Shown here piece after piece: positions 51,990 to 63,033 of a DNA stretch of 64,000 nucleotides. Each line of letters begins with the position of its first letter. Positions within the stretch are counted from its first letter, which is position 1. The notes under the pieces are model-generated. The model had not been told where the DNA came from. It was given only the letters and a program-made list of their open reading frames with translations, and ran no database searches. Source of the stretch: DSSB01 sp046346845 (GTDB lineage Bacteria > UBA10199 > DSSB01); NCBI GenBank assembly GCA_046346845.1, contig JAXMHH010000008.1, forward strand, positions 87,657 to 151,656, in the 5' to 3' direction. The position numbers were made by a program, and so were the translations under genes.

Positions 51990-54116
51990 TTAGCCGCGCT
52001 GCAGGCCCACACGCGCGATCGGTTGGATGCGCAGGTTCTCGGATAATTCCTGATAAGACAGCACCGAGAGCTGCGGGAATTCCAGCTCAATGATCTTTCG
52101 GAAATAGCGCCGAATCTCCGCGGTGGTCAGGATGACCGGCGGCCGGGCCCCCGGCGGGAAGGGATGGGAGGCGATCTCCTTGCCGACGGCCTCGACGATC
52201 TCCTGGGTGGTCTCGGGCTCGAGGGCCAGGTAGTTGCCCTTTTCGGTGGTGCGGATCGCGTTGCGCACCAGGTCTTCGATCTCGGGGTCCAGCAGGTAAA
52301 CGGCCATGGTGTTGGAATGCCCGGCGTACTTATGGGTGATGTAGCGCTTCAGGCCGGCTCGGATGTGCTCGGTCAGCATCAGGGTATTGCGCTCCACCTC
52401 CGCCCACTGCGCGAGGGTGGAAAAGATCGTCTTGAGGTCGCGGATCGCGATCTCTTCCTGGATCAGTCGTTGGAAAATCTCGGAGAGCTGGAGCACCGTG
52501 ATGACCTTGGGCACCAACTCCTTGACCAGGGCGGGATGGCTCTTCTCAAGCTCGTTCAGGATGTTCTGGATCTCCTGCAATCCCAGGAACTCGTGGGCGT
52601 GCTTGCGCAGGATATAGGAGAGATGGAGGATCAGGTACTCTGAGATGTCCCACATCCGGAAGCCCGCCTGCACCGCGACGTCCTTGAACTCCTCGTTGAT
52701 CCAGGTCACGATCGACCCGTCGATCGGATGGATCGTCTCGGTGCCCTCGATGTTGAACAGCGACAGCTGCTCCAACGGCTCGCCGACCAGGATACAGCCG
52801 CGGTAGACGCGGCCCTTGGCGACGGGGACCTCGTTGATGTTGATCACGTAGTTCTCGGGCTCCATGTCGACGTTCTGGCCGCGCACCTGGATGCCGGGGA
52901 AATTGACGCCCAATTCGTAATAGAGGCCGTGACGCAATAGCGGGATCAATTCGTTGATGAAACGCCCGCCGTCCTGGCTGTCGTCGACAAAGGGAATGAT
53001 GGCCTCGCCGACCTCCAACGAGATGGGCGCGGGCATGATGAAGGGCAGGACGTCGCCGTGCTTCTCCACCGCGCGCTTGACGACCTCTTCCTTCGGGACC
53101 TCCGCGATCTCCTGGGCCTCCTCGGTCTTCCCGCGCTTCAGGTAATAGGCGACGGCGCCCAGGACGGCGGCCAAGATCAAGAAGGGGATCTTCGGGAGCC
53201 CGGGAACCAAGGCCAAGGCCACCAAGAGGCAAGCCACGATCAAGATCGCCTTGGGATAGGCGGTGACCTGGCCGACGATCTCCCGGCCCAGGTTGGATTC
53301 CTTGTTTTCGGAGGCGACCCGGGTGACGACGACGCCGGCGGCGATCGAGATGACCAGGGCGGGAATCATCGAAACCAGGCCGTCGCCGATGGACAGCAGC
53401 GAATAGGTCTGGACCGCCTTGCCCAAGGTCATGCCGCGCAGCATGACGCCGATGATGAAGCCGCCGATCAGGTTGATCAGGGTGATGATGATCCCGGCGA
53501 TGGCGTCCCCCTTGACGAACTTCATCGCGCCGTCCATCGCGCCGTACATCTGGGACTCCCGCTGCAGGATCTCGCGGCGTTCCATGGCCTGTTCCATGTT
53601 GATGATGCCGGCCCGCAGGTCGGCGTCGATCGACATCTGTTTTCCGGGCATGGCGTCCAAGGTGAAACGGGCGCCGACTTCCGAAACGCGCTCCGCGCCC
53701 TTCGCGATAACGATGAAATTGACCAGGGTGATGATGAGGAAGATGACGATACCGACGACCATCGACTTCATCGAAACGCCGCCCAAGACGAAACTACCGA
53801 AGGCCTGGATGACCTCGCCCGCATGCCCTTGTGAAAGAATGAGGCGAGTGGAGCTGATATTCAGGGCGAGCCGAAAAATGGTGGTTATCAATAATAACGT
53901 CGGAAAAGAGGCGATCTTCAGGGCGTCGGAAATATACAAAGCGACCAATAAGATCAGGATCCCGATGGTGATGTTGATGGTGAGCAGGATGTCGATCAGC
54001 CAGGTCGGCAGGGGGATGATGATCATCCCGATGACGGCGACGACCAGAAGGGCCAGGACGACGTCGCTGTACTTGCTGATGAGTTCGTTGATGTTGCCGA
54101 GTTTTAATTTGGGCAC
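51990..54116 (-). CDS. sctV: Type III secretion export-gate protein, SctV/FlhA family
   Basis: 708 aa, normal length. The main ring component of the type III export gate; its cytoplasmic ring receives chaperone-substrate complexes. Eight hydrophobic segments lie in residues 15-335; the FHIPEP-region signature (KGAERVSEVGARFTLDAMPGKQMSIDADLRAG) and RRE-LQRESQMYGAMDGAMKFVKGDAIAG are intact; the large cytoplasmic domain follows. The wording of these motifs resembles injectisome SctV (LcrD/InvA) more than FlhA. GTG start with GAGGTG upstream. It lies alone, 48 kb from sctU; no needle, ring, ATPase or chaperone gene is in the window. Confidence 0.93.
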   Translation of the reverse strand: MPKLKLGNINELISKYSDVVLALLVVAVIGMIIIPLPTWLIDILLTINITIGILILLVALYISDALKIASFPTLLLITTIFRLALNISSTRLILSQGHAGEVIQAFGSFVLGGVSMKSMVVGIVIFLIITLVNFIVIAKGAERVSEVGARFTLDAMPGKQMSIDADLRAGIINMEQAMERREILQRESQMYGAMDGAMKFVKGDAIAGIIITLINLIGGFIIGVMLRGMTLGKAVQTYSLLSIGDGLVSMIPALVISIAAGVVVTRVASENKESNLGREIVGQVTAYPKAILIVACLLVALALVPGLPKIPFLILAAVLGAVAYYLKRGKTEEAQEIAEVPKEEVVKRAVEKHGDVLPFIMPAPISLEVGEAIIPFVDDSQDGGRFINELIPLLRHGLYYELGVNFPGIQVRGQNVDMEPENYVININEVPVAKGRVYRGCILVGEPLEQLSLFNIEGTETIHPIDGSIVTWINEEFKDVAVQAGFRMWDISEYLILHLSYILRKHAHEFLGLQEIQNILNELEKSHPALVKELVPKVITVLQLSEIFQRLIQEEIAIRDLKTIFSTLAQWAEVERNTLMLTEHIRAGLKRYITHKYAGHSNTMAVYLLDPEIEDLVRNAIRTTEKGNYLALEPETTQEIVEAVGKEIASHPFPPGARPPVILTTAEIRRYFRKIIELEFPQLSVLSYQELSENLRIQPIARVGLQRG

Positions 54117-54152
54117 GGGCTCACCTCTAAGGGGCGGGCCGCGAATGCCCGC

Positions 54153-55370
54153 CTAGGTTCGATATTCGGCGTTTATTTTGACATAGGCGTAGCCGAGATC
54201 ACTAGTCCAAACTTTGGCCTCTCCCCGCCCCCCCTTGAGGTCGACCAAGACCCGAAACTGGCTATTTTTCATTACCTTATGGGCCTTCGCCTCGTTGACG
54301 ACCGGGGTCGGCAGCCCGTTGCGGACCAGGGCGATCGGGCCGTAATAGATATCGACTCGGGAGGGGTCGAAGGTTTCGCCGGAATAGCCCACGGCGGCGA
54401 ACACCCGGCCCCAATTGGGGTCTTGGCCAAAGAAGGAGGTCTTGACCAAGGGAGATCGGGCGATGCGGTAGGCGATCCGCTTGGCCGAGGCGGCGTTCTT
54501 GGCGCCCTGCACGTGGATCTCCACCACCTTGGTGGCCCCCTCCCCGTCCTGCACCATCATCCAGGCCAGGCGTTGGCAGACCTCGAGCAAGGCCGACTCG
54601 AAGGCCTTCCAAGCGGGGCTCCCAGGCTTCAGGAGGGGAATCCCCGACCGGCCGCTCGCCATCAAGACGGCGGTGTCGTTGGTCGACATGTCGCCGTCGA
54701 CGGAGATGGAATTGAAACTGGCCCCCACCGCGCTTCGAAAACTCTTCCGCATGGCCCCCAAGGGCAAATCGAGGTCGGTAAAGAGATACGCCAGCATCGT
54801 GGCCATGTTGGGCTCGATCATCCCGGCGCCTTTGGCGAAGCCGGCGACGATAAAGGGCCTTCCGCCGACCTTGCCTCGCACCGCGTGCCACTTGGGAAAG
54901 GCGTCGGTGGTCATGATGGCGCAGGCCGCCTGGGAAAAATTTTTCTCGGCAAGGCCCTGAATGGCGCCGGGCAAGGCCTGGAGGATCTTTCGCGCGTCCA
55001 ATTGGACGCCGATCTTCCCGGTGGAACTGACCAACACCTGGTTTTTAGAGGTGCCTAGGCCTTTCGCGACGGCCTCGGCGGTCGCCCAGGCGGTCTTCAG
55101 GCCCTGCGGTCCGGTGGCGGCGTTGGCATTGCCGGAGTTCACCACGACGGCCCGCAATTTCCCGCCGCGGATGGCACGCTGCCCTTGGAGCACCGGGGCC
55201 GCCTTGAGCCGGTTCGTCGTGAAGGTCGCCACCGCCTTGACCGGCCGATCGGCGACGATCAGGGCGAGGTCCGGCTTTTGAACCTGCTTGATCCCGGCGG
55301 TCACGCCGGAAAAGCGAAAACCGGGGATAAGACAGGATTCCGGGCGAAGGGCTGCGCGATTTTTTTTCAT
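54153..55370 (-). CDS. argJ: Arginine biosynthesis bifunctional protein ArgJ
   Basis: 405 aa. Ornithine acetyltransferase, often also N-acetylglutamate synthase. Visible: GNANAATGPQGLKTAW, VSSTGKIGVQLDARKI, CAIMTTDAFPKWHA and the self-cleavage site KGAGMIEPNMATMLAY (cut before the Thr), NSISVDGDMSTND. The precursor should split into alpha and beta chains. It lies between secA and sctV on the minus strand; no other arg gene is near. Confidence 0.95.
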   Translation of the reverse strand: MKKNRAALRPESCLIPGFRFSGVTAGIKQVQKPDLALIVADRPVKAVATFTTNRLKAAPVLQGQRAIRGGKLRAVVVNSGNANAATGPQGLKTAWATAEAVAKGLGTSKNQVLVSSTGKIGVQLDARKILQALPGAIQGLAEKNFSQAACAIMTTDAFPKWHAVRGKVGGRPFIVAGFAKGAGMIEPNMATMLAYLFTDLDLPLGAMRKSFRSAVGASFNSISVDGDMSTNDTAVLMASGRSGIPLLKPGSPAWKAFESALLEVCQRLAWMMVQDGEGATKVVEIHVQGAKNAASAKRIAYRIARSPLVKTSFFGQDPNWGRVFAAVGYSGETFDPSRVDIYYGPIALVRNGLPTPVVNEAKAHKVMKNSQFRVLVDLKGGRGEAKVWTSDLGYAYVKINAEYRT

Positions 55371-55418
55371 ACTCTCTCTGGCTGGGAATTTCGGCCGTGG
55401 CTCCGGGTCGCCTGCGAC

Positions 55419-58154
<2,736 letters not shown>

Positions 58155-58265
58155 GGGGAGACCTTGCTATTTGAGGAAGCCGGGAAAGTCAAATGGACAA
58201 AACCCGGGATTAGCGCTCCAAGGGGCCTAGGATAATCCCTGCGTTGGGGAATGGAAAGAGGCGGA

Positions 58266-59249
58266 CTATTCGAAGATATACTTCATGGGATCGGTGGGGA
58301 TCCCGTCGACATGCACTTCGTAGTGCAGGTGGGGGCCGGTGGAGGATCCGGTGCTGCCCACGGCCGAGATCTTGGCGCCCCGATCGACGTGATCGCCCTC
58401 TTTGACGAAGAGCTCGGAGTTGTGGCCGTAGAGGGTGCTGATGCCGTAGCCGTGGTCGATGACGACCGCGTTGCCGTAGCCGCCCTTGTAGCCCGCAAAG
58501 ACGACGGTGCCTTCGGAAGGCGCAAAGACGGGGCTGCCGACCGGCGAGGCGATGTCGAGGCCCTTGTGCATCTTCACCCCTTCACCCCAAGGCGAGAGTC
58601 GGTAGCCGAATCCGGAGGTGATCCAGCCGTGCACCGGCCAAAGCGAGGGGGTGGAGGCCCAGAAAGAGATCCGGTCTTCGTTGGCCTCGTAGACCTCGTT
58701 GACCCGCTCTTCCAGATTGACCGCGAATTCGGCCAATTCGTCGAGCTTGAGGGTCATTTTTTCGTAGAATTGCTCGTCAAACTTGCCCGCTTTCCAATCC
58801 CGGGCCAGGGACCGGGAAGAAAGCTTGGGGAGGTTGTTCACCCGATTGAGGAATTCGGCCAGGTTTTCCTGCTCGGAGACCGGGCCCACCCCCTTGTTGA
58901 GCTTGCCGGACTCGACCCCGATGGAGGCCTCCAGCTTCTCGGTGAACTTCTCAATGCGCTTGATGGTGCCTTCCAGAGCCCCGATCTTGGAGACCAGTTG
59001 GGCCTTTTCTTGTTCCAGCTGGGCGATGGTGCCGGACTCGCCCTTGCTGCTTTTGGAACGGTAATAAAGAAAACCCCAAGTCATGATGGAGGAGAAGACC
59101 AGGAGGACGGCAAACAGGGCCCCCAGCAGGCGGAGGCTGGTCTGGGAAAGGGCCAAGGTGCGGCTGCCAAAGCCATCCTCGTCAAAAATCACCAGATTGG
59201 TCGATTTCCGGTTCAATGGGTCTTCCTCTATCCTCAGGTAACAGGGCAA
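58266..59249 (-). CDS. Membrane-anchored M23-family murein peptidase
   Basis: 327 aa. A cytoplasmic N-terminus of about 40 residues, one membrane segment (about 40-63), a coiled coil (about 70-110), a linker, then an M23/LytM domain: GYRLSPWGEGVKMHKGLDIASPVGSPVFAPSEGTVVFAG, HGYGISTLYGHNSEL and GSTGSSTGPHLHYEVHVDG. The zinc ligands H-x(n)-D and H-x-H are present, so it should be an active endopeptidase facing the periplasm. The start is TTG at 59249; no better ATG lies before the membrane segment. Divergent from nothing; separated from the PP2C gene by 124 nt. Confidence 0.9.
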   Translation of the reverse strand: MPCYLRIEEDPLNRKSTNLVIFDEDGFGSRTLALSQTSLRLLGALFAVLLVFSSIMTWGFLYYRSKSSKGESGTIAQLEQEKAQLVSKIGALEGTIKRIEKFTEKLEASIGVESGKLNKGVGPVSEQENLAEFLNRVNNLPKLSSRSLARDWKAGKFDEQFYEKMTLKLDELAEFAVNLEERVNEVYEANEDRISFWASTPSLWPVHGWITSGFGYRLSPWGEGVKMHKGLDIASPVGSPVFAPSEGTVVFAGYKGGYGNAVVIDHGYGISTLYGHNSELFVKEGDHVDRGAKISAVGSTGSSTGPHLHYEVHVDGIPTDPMKYIFE

Positions 59250-59373
59250 ATAGGGTTTAGACCCCTTATCGGCAGGGCAGCCGGAAGGTGGTCTTAAAAA
59301 TGCCTTTGGGAAATTTCGGGGAACCGTAGCAGAGGGGTATTTTGGAAGTCAAGGCTTTTAGGCCTTGAAAAAA

Positions 59374-60138
59374 CTAAGTAATTTCATCAACTTGTAGAAT
59401 AATCACGGTAATATTGTCGTCTCCGCCCCGGCTGTTGGCCGAGTTTACCAGCTTCTCGCAGGCCTCTTGGAGGTCGTATTTTTCGACAATTTCCTCGATT
59501 TCCCGGTCCTCGACCAGGTTGGAAAGGCCGTCGGAGCACAGCAAGAGCTTGTCGCCGTGCTGGACCTCCCGGCACAGGACGTCGATGTCGACCTCCTCTT
59601 GGTAGCCGACCGACCGGGTAATGATATTCTTCAGCTTATGGCCCCGGGCATCGCTGGCCGAAATCATGCCCGCCTTGACCTGCTCGGTGACCAGGGAGTG
59701 ATCCTCGGTCATCTGTTCGATTTTACCGGCCCGTACCAGGTAGGCCCGGGAATCTCCGACATTGGCGATATAGAGCCGGGGGGAGGCAAAGAGCGCCGCC
59801 ACGGCAGTGGTGCCCATGCCCCTGAGGTTTTCGTCGAACATGGCCTGGTCGTGGATCCGGCGGCCAGCCTCTTGGATGGCGTGCTTAAGCTGGTTGCCGG
59901 GATTGGAATCAGCCTCGTTGACCCCGCGGATTTGGGTGCAGTCGGGGTCGAAACGCAAGGACCTCACCACCTCTTCCACCGTGGTCACCGCCAGCTTGGA
60001 GGCGTACTCCCCCCCGAGATGCCCGCCCATGCCGTCGGCCACCATATATAGACCCATATCGTCGTTGATGAGGTAGGAGTCTTCATTCTGCTGCCGCTTC
60101 ATGCCGACGTTGGAGATGCCGTAGGATTCGATTTTCAT
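59374..60138 (-). CDS. PP2C-type Ser/Thr protein phosphatase (Stp/PphA-like)
   Basis: 254 aa, no extra domain. Metal-site motifs: RQQNEDSYLINDDMGLYMVADGMGGHLGGEYAS, GMGTTAVAAL, IANVGDSRAYLV, LLLCSDGLSNLVEDREI and GGDDNITVI. Such enzymes reverse Hanks-type kinases; no kinase of this kind is in the window. Soluble. The 124-nt gap to the M23 gene contains an A-rich hairpin (59350-59367) without terminator features. Confidence 0.93.
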   Translation of the reverse strand: MKIESYGISNVGMKRQQNEDSYLINDDMGLYMVADGMGGHLGGEYASKLAVTTVEEVVRSLRFDPDCTQIRGVNEADSNPGNQLKHAIQEAGRRIHDQAMFDENLRGMGTTAVAALFASPRLYIANVGDSRAYLVRAGKIEQMTEDHSLVTEQVKAGMISASDARGHKLKNIITRSVGYQEEVDIDVLCREVQHGDKLLLCSDGLSNLVEDREIEEIVEKYDLQEACEKLVNSANSRGGDDNITVIILQVDEIT

Positions 60139-60234
60139 CGGAATAAGGCCCTAATCCAGTTCTCAAGGTCCCAAACGAAAGGTTACCGTAAACGATCGAC
60201 TCAATTATATGCAAGCCCCTATTTCATGGCAATT

Positions 60235-61572
60235 TCAGCTTCCGCCGACCGCCATCTCTTGGATGGCTAGGCTTGGCGCCCCAATCTGTCCGGAAACCCG
60301 AAAATTCGACCCAACGGCCCTAAGTTCGGCCATCATTTGGTGCAGATTTCCGGCAAGGGCGAGTTTTTTGACCGGGACGCGCCGCTCGCCCCCTTCAATC
60401 AAGAAACCCTGGACCCCAATGGAAAAATCCCCGGTCACCGGATTGGCCGCATGCATCCCGATGGTTTCGGTCACCCACAGACCCTTCCCAATCTCCCGCA
60501 GCAAGGCTTCATCCGAAACCAGACCCGGCGCAATCCGCAGATTGGTATAGGAGAGGAAAGGGGGACGCTGCAACCCGCGTCGCACCGTGGAGGCATTGGC
60601 GGGCAGGCCTAATTTGGGGGCATAGACCCGGTCGAGGAGAAAGTTTGCCACCACTCCATCGGTCACCAATGGCAAACGCCGGCCAGGCAATCCCTCCCCG
60701 TCAAAGGGACAGGAAGCGGCGCCCTCCGGGAGCAATCCATCGTCTTCCACCTGGAGCAGTTCGGAATAAACGCGCTGCCCGAGCCTTCCCGACAAATAGC
60801 TGCGATGCTTGAACACGGCATCCCCTTGAAAGGAGGCGACCAAGACCTCCAGGATCTCGCAAGCGACCAAGGGATCCAAGAGCACGGGCACTCGACGGCT
60901 GGTGGGGGTGGAGCCGCCGAGGTAACTCGCCGCCCGCGCAGCGGCGGCCCGGCCGATGGCCATCGGATCCAAGACCTCAAAACCCGGCGCGGCATCGAAC
61001 TCATAGGCGGATTCCGCCTCCCCGTCTTGTTCGGCGACCGCCATCACGCCCAGCTGGCAGCGGCTGCGGGTATAAGCGACGTCGATGCCCCGGGAATTCC
61101 GGATCTGCAGGGTGCTAACCTTCTCTTCGTAAGCGGCCGAGCGCACGTGCCGGATGCGCGGGTCGAAGTCCTGGGCGGCGGCCTCCATGGCGATTGCCGC
61201 CTCCAGCTTGCGAGCCGGGGAGATTTGCCGTAGGGCCGGCTCGTAATTTTTTAGGTCCAGCGCGGGAAGCGGAGCGGGAGCGGCCGGTTCCAGGCCAGCC
61301 TCGCGGTCGACCCACGGCAAGCTGGCCGCAACCGTCTCGGCCATGGCGCGAAGCGCGGCCGGCGAGAGGTCGGTGGTGTAGCCGAAGGCGACGCGCCCCT
61401 CCCGAAAGACGCGCAGGGCGGCGCCCTCCTGGGTCGCCTCCAGCGAGGACTCGAGGGCGCGGTCCTTGGCCTCGAATTGCCGCGATTGGACCCTCTCGAC
61501 ATAGACCTCGAAGTCGCCCAGGCCCCCTGCGGCCAAGGCCCTTTCCAGCTCGGCAAAAACTTTCTCCATCAT
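60235..61572 (-). CDS. pmbA: TldD/PmbA-family metalloprotease-like protein (PmbA side)
   Basis: 445 aa. Matches PmbA/TldE: N-terminal EVYVERVQSRQFEAKDRALESSLEATQEGAALRVFREGRVAFGYTTDLS, middle RRVPVLLDPLVACEILEVLVASFQGDAVFKHRSYLSGRLGQRV, and C-terminal THTIG-like VTETIGMHAANPVTGDFSIGVQGFLIEGG. In the TldD/TldE pair TldE has no zinc site, and none is seen here. Its TldD partner is not in the window. Divergent from the DUF2142 gene. Confidence 0.88.
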   Translation of the reverse strand: MMEKVFAELERALAAGGLGDFEVYVERVQSRQFEAKDRALESSLEATQEGAALRVFREGRVAFGYTTDLSPAALRAMAETVAASLPWVDREAGLEPAAPAPLPALDLKNYEPALRQISPARKLEAAIAMEAAAQDFDPRIRHVRSAAYEEKVSTLQIRNSRGIDVAYTRSRCQLGVMAVAEQDGEAESAYEFDAAPGFEVLDPMAIGRAAAARAASYLGGSTPTSRRVPVLLDPLVACEILEVLVASFQGDAVFKHRSYLSGRLGQRVYSELLQVEDDGLLPEGAASCPFDGEGLPGRRLPLVTDGVVANFLLDRVYAPKLGLPANASTVRRGLQRPPFLSYTNLRIAPGLVSDEALLREIGKGLWVTETIGMHAANPVTGDFSIGVQGFLIEGGERRVPVKKLALAGNLHQMMAELRAVGSNFRVSGQIGAPSLAIQEMAVGGS

Positions 61573-61642
61573 GCCCTATCTTTATCACGGCCCCGGCCCC
61601 CGAAAAAGAAAAAGGCTCGGCCTGCGGCCGCCACCATGCATT

Positions 61643-61671
61643 TTGACAGTTAGCGCGGGCTCCGGTAAGGC
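61643..61671 (+). promoter_or_regulatory. Candidate promoter for the DUF2142 gene, near-leaderless
   Basis: TTGACA, 17-bp spacer, TAAGGC. The predicted transcript would begin about 4 nt before the ATG at 61682, as for purM. Perfect -35, weak -10. Confidence 0.3.
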
Positions 61672-61681
61672 CAAGACTGCC

Positions 61682-63031
61682 ATGCCGACCGCAGCGAAAA
61701 CCTTCCTGAGCCTTGCGGCCCTTGCCTGCCTGACCTTCTCCGTCTTGCTTCCGCCTTTTCAAGCCCCCGACGAAGGCTACCATTTCCTGCGCGCCTACCA
61801 GTTGTCGGAGGGAAAGTTCCGGGAAGGGCCGGAAAACGGCCAGCCGGGGACAAGGGTCCCGCGGAGCTTGGTCGAATTCCTCTCCGCCTTTGCGCGCCTT
61901 CCGCTCCGCCCCCAGGCGAAGACCTCCGCGGGAGAAATTTTGGCCTTTCGAAACTTGGCCTGGCAGGCGGAGGACCGGGTCTTTTTCCCCTTCGCCCAGG
62001 AATTGCCACACCCTTCTCTTCCCTACTGGCCCCAAGCCTTGGGCATTTTCTTGGGGCGAACGCTGGGCCTCGGCCCCTTTTATTGTTTTTACCTGGGACG
62101 CCTCGCCAACGCCGGCGTCTGGATCTCGCTGCTGCTGCTCGCCCTGCGCGCGACTCCGATACAGCGGTGGTTGTGGGCACTGCTGGCCCTGACCCCGATG
62201 ACGCTGCAGCAGGCCGCCTCGCTTTCACCCGATGCCTTTACCAACGGGCTGGCCTTCCTGCTGGTCGCCTGGATCCTGAACTTGAGCCTAAACCCGGAAC
62301 CGGGCCCGCTGGGCGCGCGCCGTTTGGCGGCGCCGATCCTCGGCAGTCTCGCCTTCACCCTTTCCAAGGTCGCCTATGCGCCGCACGCCCTGCTGTTCCT
62401 GCTGCTGCCGCCGCGAAAATTTTCCTCCCGGCCCCGATATCTCTTTTCCGTGGGCGGTGCGATCCTGCTGAACGGCCTCCTCGGCCTCGCTTTCCTGCAC
62501 CACAGCGGGATGGGGACCTGGCCGGAGGTCCAGGCGCAGCGCGAAATCCTGCTCAATCAGCCCGGGGAATTTCTAAAAATCTTCGCCCTCACCTTTTGGC
62601 ATAGGGCCCCGCTCTATCTCTGGCAGTGGATCGGCTGGCTGGGACACCTGGACACCCCGCTACCCCTGGGGCTCGCCCTCGGCTACGGAACCCTCCTGCT
62701 CTTCGTCGCTTGGCGCGACCGCAACGCGGGGCCTCCTCTCTTATGGAAGGCCAAGGCCTTGCTGGGTGGCATCTCCCTGTTGGAAATCACCATTATCTGG
62801 ACGGGGCTCTTTCTCACTTGGAATCAACCGGGCGCCGCCTGGATCCATGGCGGACAGGGACGTTACTTGATCCCCATCGCCCCCCTGCTGGGGCTCCTGG
62901 GCTACCGGCCGGCGGGAGAAGCGGGGGAAACGGCGCCCAGCCTCCTGAGGGCTGCGGTGCTGGTGGCCTCCCTGGCGGGCCTGGGCGCGAGCTACCTCCT
63001 CCTGGTGCGTCGGTATTACGGCCTTTCCTGA
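61682..63031 (+). CDS. DUF2142 polytopic membrane protein (glycosyltransferase-C-like)
   Basis: 449 aa from the chosen start, with about ten membrane segments. The family signature LPPFQAPDEGYHFLRAYQLSEGKF, placed after the first helix, carries the acidic pair seen in lipid-linked sugar transferases of the GT-C fold. An ATG at 61682 begins directly with the first helix; longer reading adds 37 basic residues and is rejected. Its stop is two bases from the stop of the convergent DUF2304-GT2 gene, suggesting a joint role in cell-surface glycan assembly. Confidence 0.85.
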   Translation: MPTAAKTFLSLAALACLTFSVLLPPFQAPDEGYHFLRAYQLSEGKFREGPENGQPGTRVPRSLVEFLSAFARLPLRPQAKTSAGEILAFRNLAWQAEDRVFFPFAQELPHPSLPYWPQALGIFLGRTLGLGPFYCFYLGRLANAGVWISLLLLALRATPIQRWLWALLALTPMTLQQAASLSPDAFTNGLAFLLVAWILNLSLNPEPGPLGARRLAAPILGSLAFTLSKVAYAPHALLFLLLPPRKFSSRPRYLFSVGGAILLNGLLGLAFLHHSGMGTWPEVQAQREILLNQPGEFLKIFALTFWHRAPLYLWQWIGWLGHLDTPLPLGLALGYGTLLLFVAWRDRNAGPPLLWKAKALLGGISLLEITIIWTGLFLTWNQPGAAWIHGGQGRYLIPIAPLLGLLGYRPAGEAGETAPSLLRAAVLVASLAGLGASYLLLVRRYYGLS

Positions 63032-63033
63032 AT

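Noticed and set aside
59350..59367. CAAGGC/GCCTTG hairpin as a terminator
   Set aside because: The A-run lies on the wrong side for a T-tract on either strand in the direction of nearby genes.
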